Source of the DNA: a bacterium HR10
GTDB lineage: Bacteria > Acidobacteriota > Blastocatellia > HR10
Length of the DNA: 64,000 nt
Direction of reading: 5' to 3'
Assembly (NCBI GenBank): GCA_002923315.1
Contig: BEHM01000018.1
Span: forward strand, 1 to 64,000
In this document: positions 38,620-47,848 of the stretch, piece after piece
Layout: each line of letters starts with the position of its first letter
Numbering within the stretch: position 1 is the first letter of the stretch
Translations under genes and position numbers: made by a program
Notes under the pieces: generated by a model
What the model was told of the DNA's origin: nothing
Database searches by the model: none
What the model saw: only the letters and a program-made list of their open reading frames with translations

Positions 38620-39102
38620 ATGGAAGGTAAGCGCGTCAGTGAGAGCCAGGTCGTCCTCAGCCAGATGATGCAGCCGGAGCACGCGAACATTCTCGGGAAT
38701 GTTCATGGCGGATGGATCATGAAGCTCATTGACGAGGCGGGAGCGATCGTCGCCTCACGCCATGCGCGAAAGCCCGTCGTCACGGTCGTTGTGGATTCGA
38801 TCCGATTTTGCGCGCCCGTGCATGTCGGCGATCTCGTGCATGTGCGAGCCCGCCTGACACAGGTGTGGCGCACCTCGATGGAAGTGGAAGTCGAAGTGGA
38901 GGCCGAGGCGTTGCTCACCGGAGAGCGTCGCGTGACTTCGACGGCCTATCTCGTCTACGTCGCCCTGGATGAGGCGGGGCGGCCGACGCCTATTCCTCCG
39001 CTGCTTCTCGTGGACGAGGAGGAGCGCCGGCGCGCTGAGGAGGCCGAGCGCCGGCGCGTCGAACGTCTGGCCCGACGGACGGCTGAAGACGCGCTGCGGT
39101 GA
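38620..39102 (+). CDS. Hotdog-fold acyl-CoA thioesterase
   Basis: QMMQPEHANILGNVHGGWIMKLIDEAGAIVASRHARKPVVTVVVDSIRFCAPVHVGDLV. Confidence 0.93.
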   Translation: MEGKRVSESQVVLSQMMQPEHANILGNVHGGWIMKLIDEAGAIVASRHARKPVVTVVVDSIRFCAPVHVGDLVHVRARLTQVWRTSMEVEVEVEAEALLTGERRVTSTAYLVYVALDEAGRPTPIPPLLLVDEEERRRAEEAERRRVERLARRTAEDALR

Positions 39103-39251
39103 GTGGAATATGCCTCCTGCTCCCTCCCGCGCTTGGGTTCTCCCCGCGCCGCTGCTTGCTCATCTTCCGCCGTCTTCGATAAGATCGCATATTCCGTCGC
39201 GCGGAGGGCTCGCGATCGGGAGGGCTCTCCGCGACATCTCCGAGGCGAGGG

Positions 39252-40049
39252 GTGATGCGTATGGAGACGAGATTGGTCGAATATCGCGTGGAGGACGGCA
39301 TCGCCATCATCGAGCTCTCCGATCCCCCGGCGAACACCTACACCTACGAGATGATGCGGCAGTTCGATGACGCCATCCTTCAGGCGCGGTTTGACGACCG
39401 CGTGCACGTGCTCGTGGTCACCGGAGCGGGCGATCGGTTCTTCTGCGCGGGCGCCAATATCCGCATGCTCGCCGAAGTCACGCCGCAGTACAAGTACTAT
39501 TTCTGCCTGCATGCGAACGAGACGCTGAACCGGTTGGAGAACACGCCCAAGCTGGTGATCGCCGCGCTGAACGGGCACACGGTAGGCGGGGGACTAGAGA
39601 TCGCCCTGGCGTGCGATCTCCGCATCGCGCGGAAGGATAGCGGGAAGATCGGGCTGCCCGAGGTCTCGCTCGGCGTTTTACCCGGCACGGGGGGGACGCA
39701 GCGATTGGCGCGCCTTCTGGGAAAGGCGCGCGCGCTGGAGCTGATGGTCACCGGGCGCCTGATGACCTACGAGGAGGCTCTGGAGATCGGGCTCATCCAT
39801 CACATCTTCCCGAACGAGAACTTCATGGCGCACGTCCTGGACTACGCGCGCCAATTCCTCCCGCCGCGAAAGGCCAGCCGCGCCGTCGGTCATATCAAGC
39901 GCGCCGTTCAATCCGGATGGGAGATGTCCCTCCACGATGGATTGGCTCTGGAGCGCGAGCTGCAGCAACTCCTCTTCCAGAGCGAGGACGCCCGAGAAGG
40001 GCTCACGGCCTACGTCGAGAAGCGCGAGCCGCGATTCCAGGGGCGATGA
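39252..40049 (+). CDS. Enoyl-CoA hydratase/isomerase family protein
   Basis: GAGDRFFCAGANIRML; ALNGHTVGGGLEIALACDLRIARKDSGKIGLPEVSLGVLPGTGGTQRLARLLG. Confidence 0.94.
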   Translation: MMRMETRLVEYRVEDGIAIIELSDPPANTYTYEMMRQFDDAILQARFDDRVHVLVVTGAGDRFFCAGANIRMLAEVTPQYKYYFCLHANETLNRLENTPKLVIAALNGHTVGGGLEIALACDLRIARKDSGKIGLPEVSLGVLPGTGGTQRLARLLGKARALELMVTGRLMTYEEALEIGLIHHIFPNENFMAHVLDYARQFLPPRKASRAVGHIKRAVQSGWEMSLHDGLALERELQQLLFQSEDAREGLTAYVEKREPRFQGR

Positions 40050-40092
40050 AGCACACTGGATGCTTTGACAGCCAACGCCGCGCCTCCCTACA

Positions 40093-41658
40093 ATGGCGCG
40101 CGTGAGCGCGGAGCGAGCGGCGGCGTTCGAGCGCGCGCGTTCGGGGATCGGCTTCTTCGCTGGTCCCCTGGTGTTTCTTCTCGTCCTCCTGCTGCCGACG
40201 CCCTCGGCCTTCTGGCGCGAAGCCGAGGCGCTCGTCGCCACATCGCCGGAGGTCGCGCAGCTCGCCTTCGGCATGAAGGTGACGCTCGCGCTGCTTCTGC
40301 TCATGGTCATCTGGTGGGTGACCGAAGCCGTCCCCATCCCCGTCACCGCATTGCTCCCTGGCCTCATCCTCCCGGTCTTTCAGGTCGTCGGCGTTCAGGG
40401 GGGGCAGGTGGTGGAGCTGAACGCTCGCGCCGTGCTCGCTCATTATGCCAATCCCGTGATCTTCCTCTTCCTCTCCGGATTCCTGATCGCAGGCGCCATG
40501 CAGAAATGGGGGGTGGATCGGCGCATCGCCCTCTGGATCTTGACGCGCGGACGCGCGGCCAAGAGTCCCGATCGGGTCCTGCTCAGCCTGATGGGGGCCT
40601 CGGCCTTCATCTCCATGTGGGTCTCCAATACGGCGACGACGGCCATGATGCTGCCGATCGGTTTGGGCGTGCTCTCGCGCGTGCGCGGCGCGTCCTCGAA
40701 CTACGCGCGGGCGATGCTGTTGGGCATCGCCTATGCGGCCTCCATCGGCGGTGTGGGGACGATCATCGGGACGCCGCCCAATGGCATCGCCGTCTCCATT
40801 CTCCGGCAGCAGAACATCGCGCAGCTCCATTTCCTGGAGTGGATGAGCTTCGGCGTCCCCTTCGTCCTCGTGGGCGTTCCGCTGGCCTGGCTCGTGCTGC
40901 GCGCGCTCTTCCCCTGCGACGTCACCTTCGATGAGGGGGTCGGCGCGCTCCTGCGTGAGGAGCGAGCGGCATTGGGGCCGTGGGGGCGAGGCGAGAAGCT
41001 GACGCTCGTGGGATTCCTTCTGGCCGTGACGCTCTGGACGACCACCCCCGTCTGGTCGCTCATCCCCGAGATCGGTCGCCGATTGTCTGGGCTCGATGAG
41101 CACCTGATCGCTCTGGGCGCCGCGATCCTCCTTTTCCTCCTGCCGGTGGATTGGTCCTCACGACGGTTCGTCCTGCAGTGGGAGGATTCCCGCTATGTGG
41201 ACTGGGGGACGCTGCTGCTGTTCGGCGGAGGGATCGCGCTCTCCGATGCCATGTTCAAAACGGGATTGGCGCGCGTGCTCGCCTCGGAATTCGTGACGCT
41301 CTTTGGGAAGCCGGTCCCGCTGGTGCTCGTCCTCCTGGTGGTGATCTTCATGGAGCTGCTCACCGAGGTGACCTCGAATACGGCGGTCACCTCGATGATG
41401 GTGCCGATTCTGATCTCGATGGCTTCGGGGTTGGGCGCCGATGCCCTCTCGCTCGTCCTCCCGGCGACGATCGCGGCCTCGATGGCCTTCATGCTCCCGG
41501 TGGCGACGCCGCCGAATGCGCTCGTCTACGCGACGCGGCGCGTGGCGATCGCCGATATGCTGCGCGCGGGCATCGTCCTGGACCTGGTCGCCTGGCTCTA
41601 CATCGTCGCGTTCTTCTACGGCTATGTCTCTGTGGTCCTCGGGCTCGTCCGCTTCTGA
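40093..41658 (+). CDS. DASS/SLC13-family anion:sodium symporter
   Basis: WWVTEAVPIPVTALLPG; MWVSNTATTAMMLPI; FMELLTEVTSNTAVTSMMVPI; MLPVATPPNALVYATRRV. Confidence 0.94.
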   Translation: MARVSAERAAAFERARSGIGFFAGPLVFLLVLLLPTPSAFWREAEALVATSPEVAQLAFGMKVTLALLLLMVIWWVTEAVPIPVTALLPGLILPVFQVVGVQGGQVVELNARAVLAHYANPVIFLFLSGFLIAGAMQKWGVDRRIALWILTRGRAAKSPDRVLLSLMGASAFISMWVSNTATTAMMLPIGLGVLSRVRGASSNYARAMLLGIAYAASIGGVGTIIGTPPNGIAVSILRQQNIAQLHFLEWMSFGVPFVLVGVPLAWLVLRALFPCDVTFDEGVGALLREERAALGPWGRGEKLTLVGFLLAVTLWTTTPVWSLIPEIGRRLSGLDEHLIALGAAILLFLLPVDWSSRRFVLQWEDSRYVDWGTLLLFGGGIALSDAMFKTGLARVLASEFVTLFGKPVPLVLVLLVVIFMELLTEVTSNTAVTSMMVPILISMASGLGADALSLVLPATIAASMAFMLPVATPPNALVYATRRVAIADMLRAGIVLDLVAWLYIVAFFYGYVSVVLGLVRF

Positions 41659-41660
41659 AA

Positions 41661-41676
41661 CGCCATCGCTATGGCG
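41661..41676. terminator. Short perfect hairpin between convergent genes
   Basis: CGCCAT-CGCT-ATGGCG immediately after DASS stop and overlapping the 3' end of the DCC gene. Confidence 0.4.
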
Positions 41677-42142
41677 CGCGACACGCGTTCAGGCCGAGCC
41701 ATCGCGAGAGCCGGTGACGGTATTTCGCCACGAGCGCGTACAGGGCCATCTCCAGGAGAAGGAGCGGGGGCAGGGCGTAGATGGCGAGCACGAGAAATCG
41801 CCAGGGGAAGAGGTGAAAGAAGAACGCATTGATCCCGAAGACGCCGCCCCAGACGCGCCCACGTCGGGTGATGACATAGAGGCGTTGGGCGCATCGTTCG
41901 AGCGTGAGACCGACGCGCGCGAGCGCTTCGGCCGAGACGGCTTGATAGGGGAGGAGGGTGAACCTCCCGCGCCGATCGCGGCGGCGCGCCCAGCGAGCGA
42001 ACGCCGTGCAGAGGCCGCACGCTCCGTCGAAGAGCAGATAGTTCGTAGCGCCGATCCTCAGGGAGATGGTCCCCTCCTCATTCGGTCGCTCCGCGCGCGC
42101 GTCGCGCGAACGTGAGACGTCAGACGTCAGGGTCGCGCGCAT
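41669..42142 (-). CDS. DCC-family (DUF393) thiol-disulfide oxidoreductase
   Basis: YLLFDGACGLCTAFARWARRRDRRGRFTLLPYQ. Confidence 0.9.
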   Translation of the reverse strand: MRATLTSDVSRSRDARAERPNEEGTISLRIGATNYLLFDGACGLCTAFARWARRRDRRGRFTLLPYQAVSAEALARVGLTLERCAQRLYVITRRGRVWGGVFGINAFFFHLFPWRFLVLAIYALPPLLLLEMALYALVAKYRHRLSRWLGLNACRAP

Positions 42143-42155
42143 CTCACTCCTCGCA

Positions 42156-43706
42156 TCAGGCGAAAAGCTCCGCCCCTCTCCTCCCCGCGAGCGAATCGGT
42201 CTCCCGCCCCCATGTGTGCCGAGCGAGACAGCAGAGCAGGGATCGGTTCGAATCGGAGGGTGGAGTCGGCGATTTCGGCGGCTCGTCTTCGGGGCAGGTC
42301 TCCTCTTTTCGCAACCGCGGTCGCTTGCGCTCTTGCTCCTTCTGCTGCTCCATCGCCTCTTTGGACAGTGTGCGCAAGCGCTCTTTGATCCGGTGGAACT
42401 CCTCGCTATCGGTGATATAGTCCTCGCGCGGCGGCAAGAAGGCGAATTCCCGGAAGCTGTGGATGATGCGGTCGGCGAAGGCCGGATGCGTGCGGAAGAA
42501 GCTCGTCCCTCGCGCGTACCCGTGCTTGCTCGCCATCTTGTCGAAGAAGGTGATGAACGCGCGCGGATCGTAACCGCTCTTCCAGAGATATTGCGCGCCG
42601 AGCTGATCGGCCTCCAGCTCGAACTCCCGGCTCACGCCGAGCAGCTTCAGCTCGATGACCAGCCCTAAGCCCGCGAAGCCGTATTCGAGCAGATAGTACG
42701 TGAGGAGGCTCACCACGCCGCCCGTGGCGATGTAGGCCGCGATCTGCGCCGCCTGGTAGAGGATCGAGGCGATCGTCGCGCGCTTCATCAGGCGCGCGCT
42801 GTGGCGCGCGGCCGCGTGCGCGATCTCGTGGGCGATGACGCCCGCCAGCTCCGACTCCGACTCCGCTTCGAGCACCAGTCCCGTGTTGATGAAGAGGAAT
42901 CCGCCCGGCAGGGCGAAGGCGTTCACCTCATCCGTCAGCAAAAGCTGCGTCTTCACCGGGACGCGCAAGTCGGAGTTCCGCGCGATGTGCTCGGCCAGGT
43001 TCCGAATGTAGGTCTCGATCTCCTCGTCCTTGAATTCGGGCGGCATGAGCCCGAGCGCCTTCAATTCGCGAATCGCGTCCTCACCCATCTTGATGTCCTT
43101 CTCCTGACCCTTCCCGACGTCGCGGAATCCGATGTCCTCCACATCGCCGTAGGGCCGCTGCCGCGCGCGTCCCAGTCGGATCTCCTCCTCAATGCGTTTT
43201 TTCTCAGGAGGCCAGCGCGTGAGCAGATCCAGTTTCGCCTCTTTGTTCTCGTACGTGACCTCGACGGTCTTTCGCTCGAGGGCTTCTTTCTCAACGAGCT
43301 TCTTGCGGAGGCGCTGGATATGGCAGTGGATCTCGCGCCGCTCTTTCGCCGTTTGCGGGTCATCGCGCGAGGAGCGCCGGTTCAGCTCCGAGAGCTTCTG
43401 ACGCGCCGCCTCGATCTGCTGGCGGAGCGCCGCGATCTCCTGCTTGAGCGCTGCGAGCTTCTGCTCCTTCTCCTTCTTGAGCTGCTCGCGGAACGCCTCG
43501 ATCTCATTCTGGCGGAACGAATATTGCTCGGCGATCGTGAGGACGTCCAGATACGGTTTCTCGATGATCTCCGCCAGAGCAGGCGGAGGCCCGGCCCGAT
43601 CCTGCGGGACCGATGCGCTCGCTCTCGCGCTCTCGACGGGCAGACTCACCAGGCCGAGCGCGAGCATCACTGCCACTGCGAGGATGCGCCGTGTCCATCC
43701 CTTCAT
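42156..43706 (-). CDS. M48-family metalloprotease with N-terminal coiled-coil
   Basis: GVIAHEIAHAAARHSARLM (HExxH); FALPGGFLFINTGLVLEA; signal peptide; long K/E-rich coiled-coil. Confidence 0.93.
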   Translation of the reverse strand: MKGWTRRILAVAVMLALGLVSLPVESARASASVPQDRAGPPPALAEIIEKPYLDVLTIAEQYSFRQNEIEAFREQLKKEKEQKLAALKQEIAALRQQIEAARQKLSELNRRSSRDDPQTAKERREIHCHIQRLRKKLVEKEALERKTVEVTYENKEAKLDLLTRWPPEKKRIEEEIRLGRARQRPYGDVEDIGFRDVGKGQEKDIKMGEDAIRELKALGLMPPEFKDEEIETYIRNLAEHIARNSDLRVPVKTQLLLTDEVNAFALPGGFLFINTGLVLEAESESELAGVIAHEIAHAAARHSARLMKRATIASILYQAAQIAAYIATGGVVSLLTYYLLEYGFAGLGLVIELKLLGVSREFELEADQLGAQYLWKSGYDPRAFITFFDKMASKHGYARGTSFFRTHPAFADRIIHSFREFAFLPPREDYITDSEEFHRIKERLRTLSKEAMEQQKEQERKRPRLRKEETCPEDEPPKSPTPPSDSNRSLLCCLARHTWGRETDSLAGRRGAELFA

Positions 43707-43814
43707 TTTCTCCTCCTTTCCCACCTCTGAGATGCTCTCATGGGCCACTCGGGTTCCCTCCTCAGCAATCCCCTGCCTCGCATCAGTATAGAGCGAATTC
43801 CGCACGCGCCCAAG

Positions 43815-45506
43815 TCATTCCCTGGATGCGGCCGATTCGGAAGCAGTGGGGATCGGACGACTCCATGCACGATACCACGCCCACGCCCATCCGATATGGA
43901 TGAGCGCGAGGAGAGGAATCCCCAAGAGCGTCCAGGCGCCGAGGTCCTTCCACCAGGTGGCGATCAGCAACGCGGCCAGCGGCACGCTCGACGCGACGCG
44001 AGCCGTATAGGCGATCACCCGATGTGGGTCGGCCCAAGGCGTGGGCAAGCGCGAGAGCTCCAGGTGCTCTCGAATCGGCTCGAGCGCGCGCTGCGTGACG
44101 CGCGACGAGCGCACGAGCACCACCACCCCGATCGCGAAAAGGAGCGCGCGCTCCATCACCGAGCGCGCGGCGAGCGCACCGAGAAAGAGCGGTCCGATCG
44201 CCCCCCAGAGCAGGAGGCAGCGAGCCGTTCCACATCGCGCGCGTGCCGTCGCTCCGGAATTCGCTGTCGCGGACCGCATCGTCATCGGCCGGAGCGTGAT
44301 CGAGATGAGCATGCCGGCGAAGGCGATCGGTCTCGGAATGAAGCGGTGCAGGACGCGATAGAGCGCTCGGGTGTTCTTCATGAAGACGGGCGCCAGCAGG
44401 GTCATCGCGAAGACGTACCATCCCGTGAATTGAAAGAGGTCCGAGCCGATGAGTCCGAGCTGCTGCCCGAACGCCGCGTAGAGGAGGGCGTACTCCCCGC
44501 GCGGGATCATTCCCGCGCCAATCGCCAGCGCCACAGGCCCGGGGAAGCCAGCCAAGAAGGCGAGCGAGGAGGTGACCACCAGTTCGGTCAGGATGGAGAG
44601 CGGGGCGATCAGCAGCACCAGGGGGAGGACGCGCCGCAGGCTCTCCCCCTCCAGCATGGTCCCGAACGTGAGGAAGAACAGGGCGAGGAAGACATCGCGG
44701 AACGATTCCAGCCGGCTGTAGATGCGCTCGCCGAGATCGCTCTGGCGCGCGGGAGCGATCATGCCGAGCAAGAATGCTCCGGCAGCCGGGGCGAGGCCGA
44801 AGAGCGACGCTCCAACTCCCGCGAGGGCGATCAGCGCCAGCCACAACAGGGCGAACAGCTCCTCCGATCGCACGCGCAGAGCGAGGGTCAGAAGGCGGGC
44901 GAGACTCTTCCCGCCGAATCCGAGGATGAGCGCGTAAAAGGCGATCGCCTTCAGCAATGAGACGACGGCCGGCGATGTGCGCGCGCCTTCGCCGGAGAGC
45001 CCCGCGAGCACGCCCAGGTAGAGCACGGCGATGAAATCCTCGAAGATCATGATGCCCATGAGGGCTTCGGCCTCAGGGTTGGCCGTGCGTCGCCATTCGA
45101 TCAGGAGTTTGGCGACGACCCCACTGCTGCTCATGGCGACGATCCCCGCCAGAAATGCGCGTTCCATCAGGCTCCATCCGAGCGCGTATCCGACCAGGAA
45201 GCCCACCGAGAGGTTCGCCACGAGCTCTCCTATGCCGATGAGCAGGACCGCCGCGCGCACACGCCGGAGACGCTCCAGGGAGAATTCGACGCCGAGGAAG
45301 AACATGAGCAAGACGATGCCCAACTCCGCGAGCGTTCGCATCAACGCGGCGTCGGCGATGACGCCGAGGGCGTGAGGACCGAGCACGGCTCCGATCAGGA
45401 TGTAGCCGATGATGACCGATTGGCCGAGGCGGACGGCGAGCCACGCGCCGAGGAAGCCAAAGAGCAGGAGCACTCCGAGATCGCGCAAGAACGAAGATTC
45501 CGGCAT
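43815..45506 (-). CDS. CPA2-type cation:proton antiporter (KhtU/KefB-like) with C-terminal membrane extension
   Basis: LLLFGFLGAWLAVRLGQSVIIGYILIGAVLGPHALG; ELGIVLLMFFLGVEFSLERL; AFLAGIVAMSSSGVVAKLL; MIPRGEYALLYA. Confidence 0.92.
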   Translation of the reverse strand: MPESSFLRDLGVLLLFGFLGAWLAVRLGQSVIIGYILIGAVLGPHALGVIADAALMRTLAELGIVLLMFFLGVEFSLERLRRVRAAVLLIGIGELVANLSVGFLVGYALGWSLMERAFLAGIVAMSSSGVVAKLLIEWRRTANPEAEALMGIMIFEDFIAVLYLGVLAGLSGEGARTSPAVVSLLKAIAFYALILGFGGKSLARLLTLALRVRSEELFALLWLALIALAGVGASLFGLAPAAGAFLLGMIAPARQSDLGERIYSRLESFRDVFLALFFLTFGTMLEGESLRRVLPLVLLIAPLSILTELVVTSSLAFLAGFPGPVALAIGAGMIPRGEYALLYAAFGQQLGLIGSDLFQFTGWYVFAMTLLAPVFMKNTRALYRVLHRFIPRPIAFAGMLISITLRPMTMRSATANSGATARARCGTARCLLLWGAIGPLFLGALAARSVMERALLFAIGVVVLVRSSRVTQRALEPIREHLELSRLPTPWADPHRVIAYTARVASSVPLAALLIATWWKDLGAWTLLGIPLLALIHIGWAWAWYRAWSRPIPTASESAASRE

Positions 45507-45570
45507 ACAACATCCGCTTCGCCGTCTGGGCCGGCACCCCCCTTGTGCGCAGGGGGCGTATCCGCTCGCC

Positions 45571-46059
45571 TCAGGCGGCCATCTCGATGAGTCGGCGGAA
45601 GGCGTCGAACCCCTCCTGCTTGCCGAGGACGACGATCGTGTCTCCGGCGCGCAGGACCTCGTCGGCCGGAGGATTCGGGACGCTCTCCGGCTCACGAATG
45701 ATGGCGATCACGGAGACGCCCGTCCGCTTTCGAATCTCCAATTCGCCGATGCTCTTGCCGACCACAGGAGAGCGCGCATCGAGTCGGAACCACTCGATGC
45801 GCAGCTCCTGAAGGACGACCTCCAAATTCTCCACGGCCTTCGGTCGAAAGAAAGCACCGGCGAGGATCGAGCCGATCTGTCGCGCTTCGTCGTCCCTCAG
45901 TTCCACGGCGAAGAGGGGGTCGGACTCATCGCCGCGATAGATGTAGATCTCACGAACGCCGCTGTGATGAATAACGATCGTGAAGCGGTCACGCTCGTAC
46001 GTGGTGATCTCATACTTTCGCCCGACGCCGGGCAATTCGACTTCGGAGATGACAGCCAT
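45571..46059 (-). CDS. TrkA-C domain regulatory subunit (KhtT-like)
   Basis: MAVISEVELPGVGRKYEITTYERDRFTIVIHHSG; WFRLDARSPVVGKSIGELEIRKRTGVSVIAIIRE; DTIVVLGKQE; next to the CPA2 antiporter. Confidence 0.9.
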   Translation of the reverse strand: MAVISEVELPGVGRKYEITTYERDRFTIVIHHSGVREIYIYRGDESDPLFAVELRDDEARQIGSILAGAFFRPKAVENLEVVLQELRIEWFRLDARSPVVGKSIGELEIRKRTGVSVIAIIREPESVPNPPADEVLRAGDTIVVLGKQEGFDAFRRLIEMAA

Positions 46060-46072
46060 AGCGCCCTCCTCA

Positions 46073-47230
46073 TCACCTCCTGGCCCTCTCGACCTCCCGA
46101 TCGTTCACGCTCGGGGTGGGTGGTGCGATCCCCTCCGCCTCCTCCCCCCGCGAGTGCCACAGCGGGTCGGTCTGCGCGCGAATCTGCTCCTTCAGGCGCG
46201 CGTAGCCCTCGGCGAGGATCGCCTTCTGCTCCTCGGTGAGCGCGGGCGTGCCGGGCGCCACATGATCGCTCGCGATGATCCCCTCCCGATAAAGCGCATG
46301 TTTCATGCCGGCGATGAGCTTGAAGACCGGCCGCCCGCTCTCCCAGAAGGTGCAGAGGCGTTCGAACGCCCCAAGCAGCGACCGATAGCGGGACATGAGC
46401 GGCTCATCGCCCGCCGCGCAGACGCGCCATGCCTTCTGCCATTCGCGGGGGAAGACGTTCGCCGGACCCGCGACGACGCCGATCGGCAGAGCGTGATGCA
46501 GGAGGTAGAGGTTCCAGGACTCGCGAAGCTTTCCCAGAAGACCACGCGTGGGCCGGAAGAGATCGAAGATGAGCATCGCTTCGCCCACGTAGATCCCGAA
46601 GGCGCCTCGCTCGTTGAAATGCAGCGCCGCTTTCGTGTAGTGGCCGAGCACGCGGCGCGGGGCGGTGACCTTGATCCCGCGAACGTAGGGGAGGCGACTG
46701 AGCCGCTTCACATCGCGCGTGCGGATGTGGGGGATCGTGGGGTGAACGGCGATCTCCGCGTTGTCATAGAGGAGCAACGGCAGCTCCCTCCCTTTCCGTT
46801 CAAAGAGCGGCGTCACCTCGCGATGGAAGAAGGTCACGACGTCGCCGATGTCCTCGATCGAGAGCGGGGCGATCACCCCCGCATCCGCACCCAGCTCCAG
46901 CGCCCGCTCCAGGCCGACTCGTGTTTCGGCGCGCGTTCGCCCCGTCACCCCCACCCACACTTCGATCGGGGGCCGTCCCAAACGACGGAGGTGCTCGTTG
47001 ATCGTCCGTCGCTCATCGAGAGCGACGGCGATGAGCCGTTCCCGTTGCTCCATGGGGATTCGGTTCCATTCGCCCGTCGTCCCCAGGATGAAGAGAACAT
47101 CCGCCCCGAACCCCGATTGGACGAGGTAACGCAGGAGGCGTCGCTGATCGGCATCCAGCAGGCGCCCCTCCTCGTCCAGGATCGTGAGGACGGGGATGCT
47201 CAACCCTCCTCGCGGGCGATCGTCCTTCAT
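46073..47230 (-). CDS. Dihydrodipicolinate synthase (DapA)-family aldolase/lyase, divergent
   Basis: FILGTTGEWNRI; ELPLLLYDNAEIAV; YVRGIKVTA (Schiff-base Lys context). Confidence 0.82.
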   Translation of the reverse strand: MKDDRPRGGLSIPVLTILDEEGRLLDADQRRLLRYLVQSGFGADVLFILGTTGEWNRIPMEQRERLIAVALDERRTINEHLRRLGRPPIEVWVGVTGRTRAETRVGLERALELGADAGVIAPLSIEDIGDVVTFFHREVTPLFERKGRELPLLLYDNAEIAVHPTIPHIRTRDVKRLSRLPYVRGIKVTAPRRVLGHYTKAALHFNERGAFGIYVGEAMLIFDLFRPTRGLLGKLRESWNLYLLHHALPIGVVAGPANVFPREWQKAWRVCAAGDEPLMSRYRSLLGAFERLCTFWESGRPVFKLIAGMKHALYREGIIASDHVAPGTPALTEEQKAILAEGYARLKEQIRAQTDPLWHSRGEEAEGIAPPTPSVNDREVERARR

Positions 47231-47302
47231 AGCCTCCTCCGCGAGCGCGCGGGCGGATCGCCCTCTCCGTTCGAGAGACGGAGCGGCGCTCCGTCGGGGA
47301 GG

Positions 47303-47848
47303 TCACGCGCGGCGTCGGAGCGCATAGAGGTAGAGCGCCGCCAGCGTCTTCCCGTCGCGGATCTCGCCCGCGCGCACTTTCTCGTACACGGACTCCCAGG
47401 TCAACGGGACGACCTCGATGAGCTCATCGCTATCCAACTGTTGCGCCGCCGGGCGCAAGTCTTCGGCTTGGAAGACGTGCATGCGCTCATCGGTGAACCC
47501 GGGGGCGGTGAAGAATTCCCCGAGCCGGATCAAGCGACCCGCGCGATACCCCGTCTCCTCCTCCAGCTCGCGATGCGCGCATGCTTCCGCGCTCTCGGCC
47601 GCGCGATCGAGCGTCCCGGCCGGAAACTCCCACAGGACTTCGCCCACGGCATAGCGGAACTGGCGGATCAGGAGGACGCGCTCCTCATCGAGTACCGGGA
47701 TGATGACCACCGATCCGGGATGACGCACGATTTCGCGCGTCGTCTCGCGCCCGTTGGGCAGGCGGATGCGATCCACATCGAGGGCGACGGCCCGCCCCGT
47801 GTAGATGCGTTGCGTGTGGAGCCGTTGTTCGCGCCACTGCTCAGCCAT
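47303..47848 (-). CDS. NUDIX hydrolase (ADP-ribose pyrophosphatase-like)
   Basis: VLLIRQFRYAVGEVLWEFPAGTLDRAAESAEACAHRELEEETGYRAG (Nudix box GX5EX7REUXEEXGU-like). Confidence 0.93.
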   Translation of the reverse strand: MAEQWREQRLHTQRIYTGRAVALDVDRIRLPNGRETTREIVRHPGSVVIIPVLDEERVLLIRQFRYAVGEVLWEFPAGTLDRAAESAEACAHRELEEETGYRAGRLIRLGEFFTAPGFTDERMHVFQAEDLRPAAQQLDSDELIEVVPLTWESVYEKVRAGEIRDGKTLAALYLYALRRRA

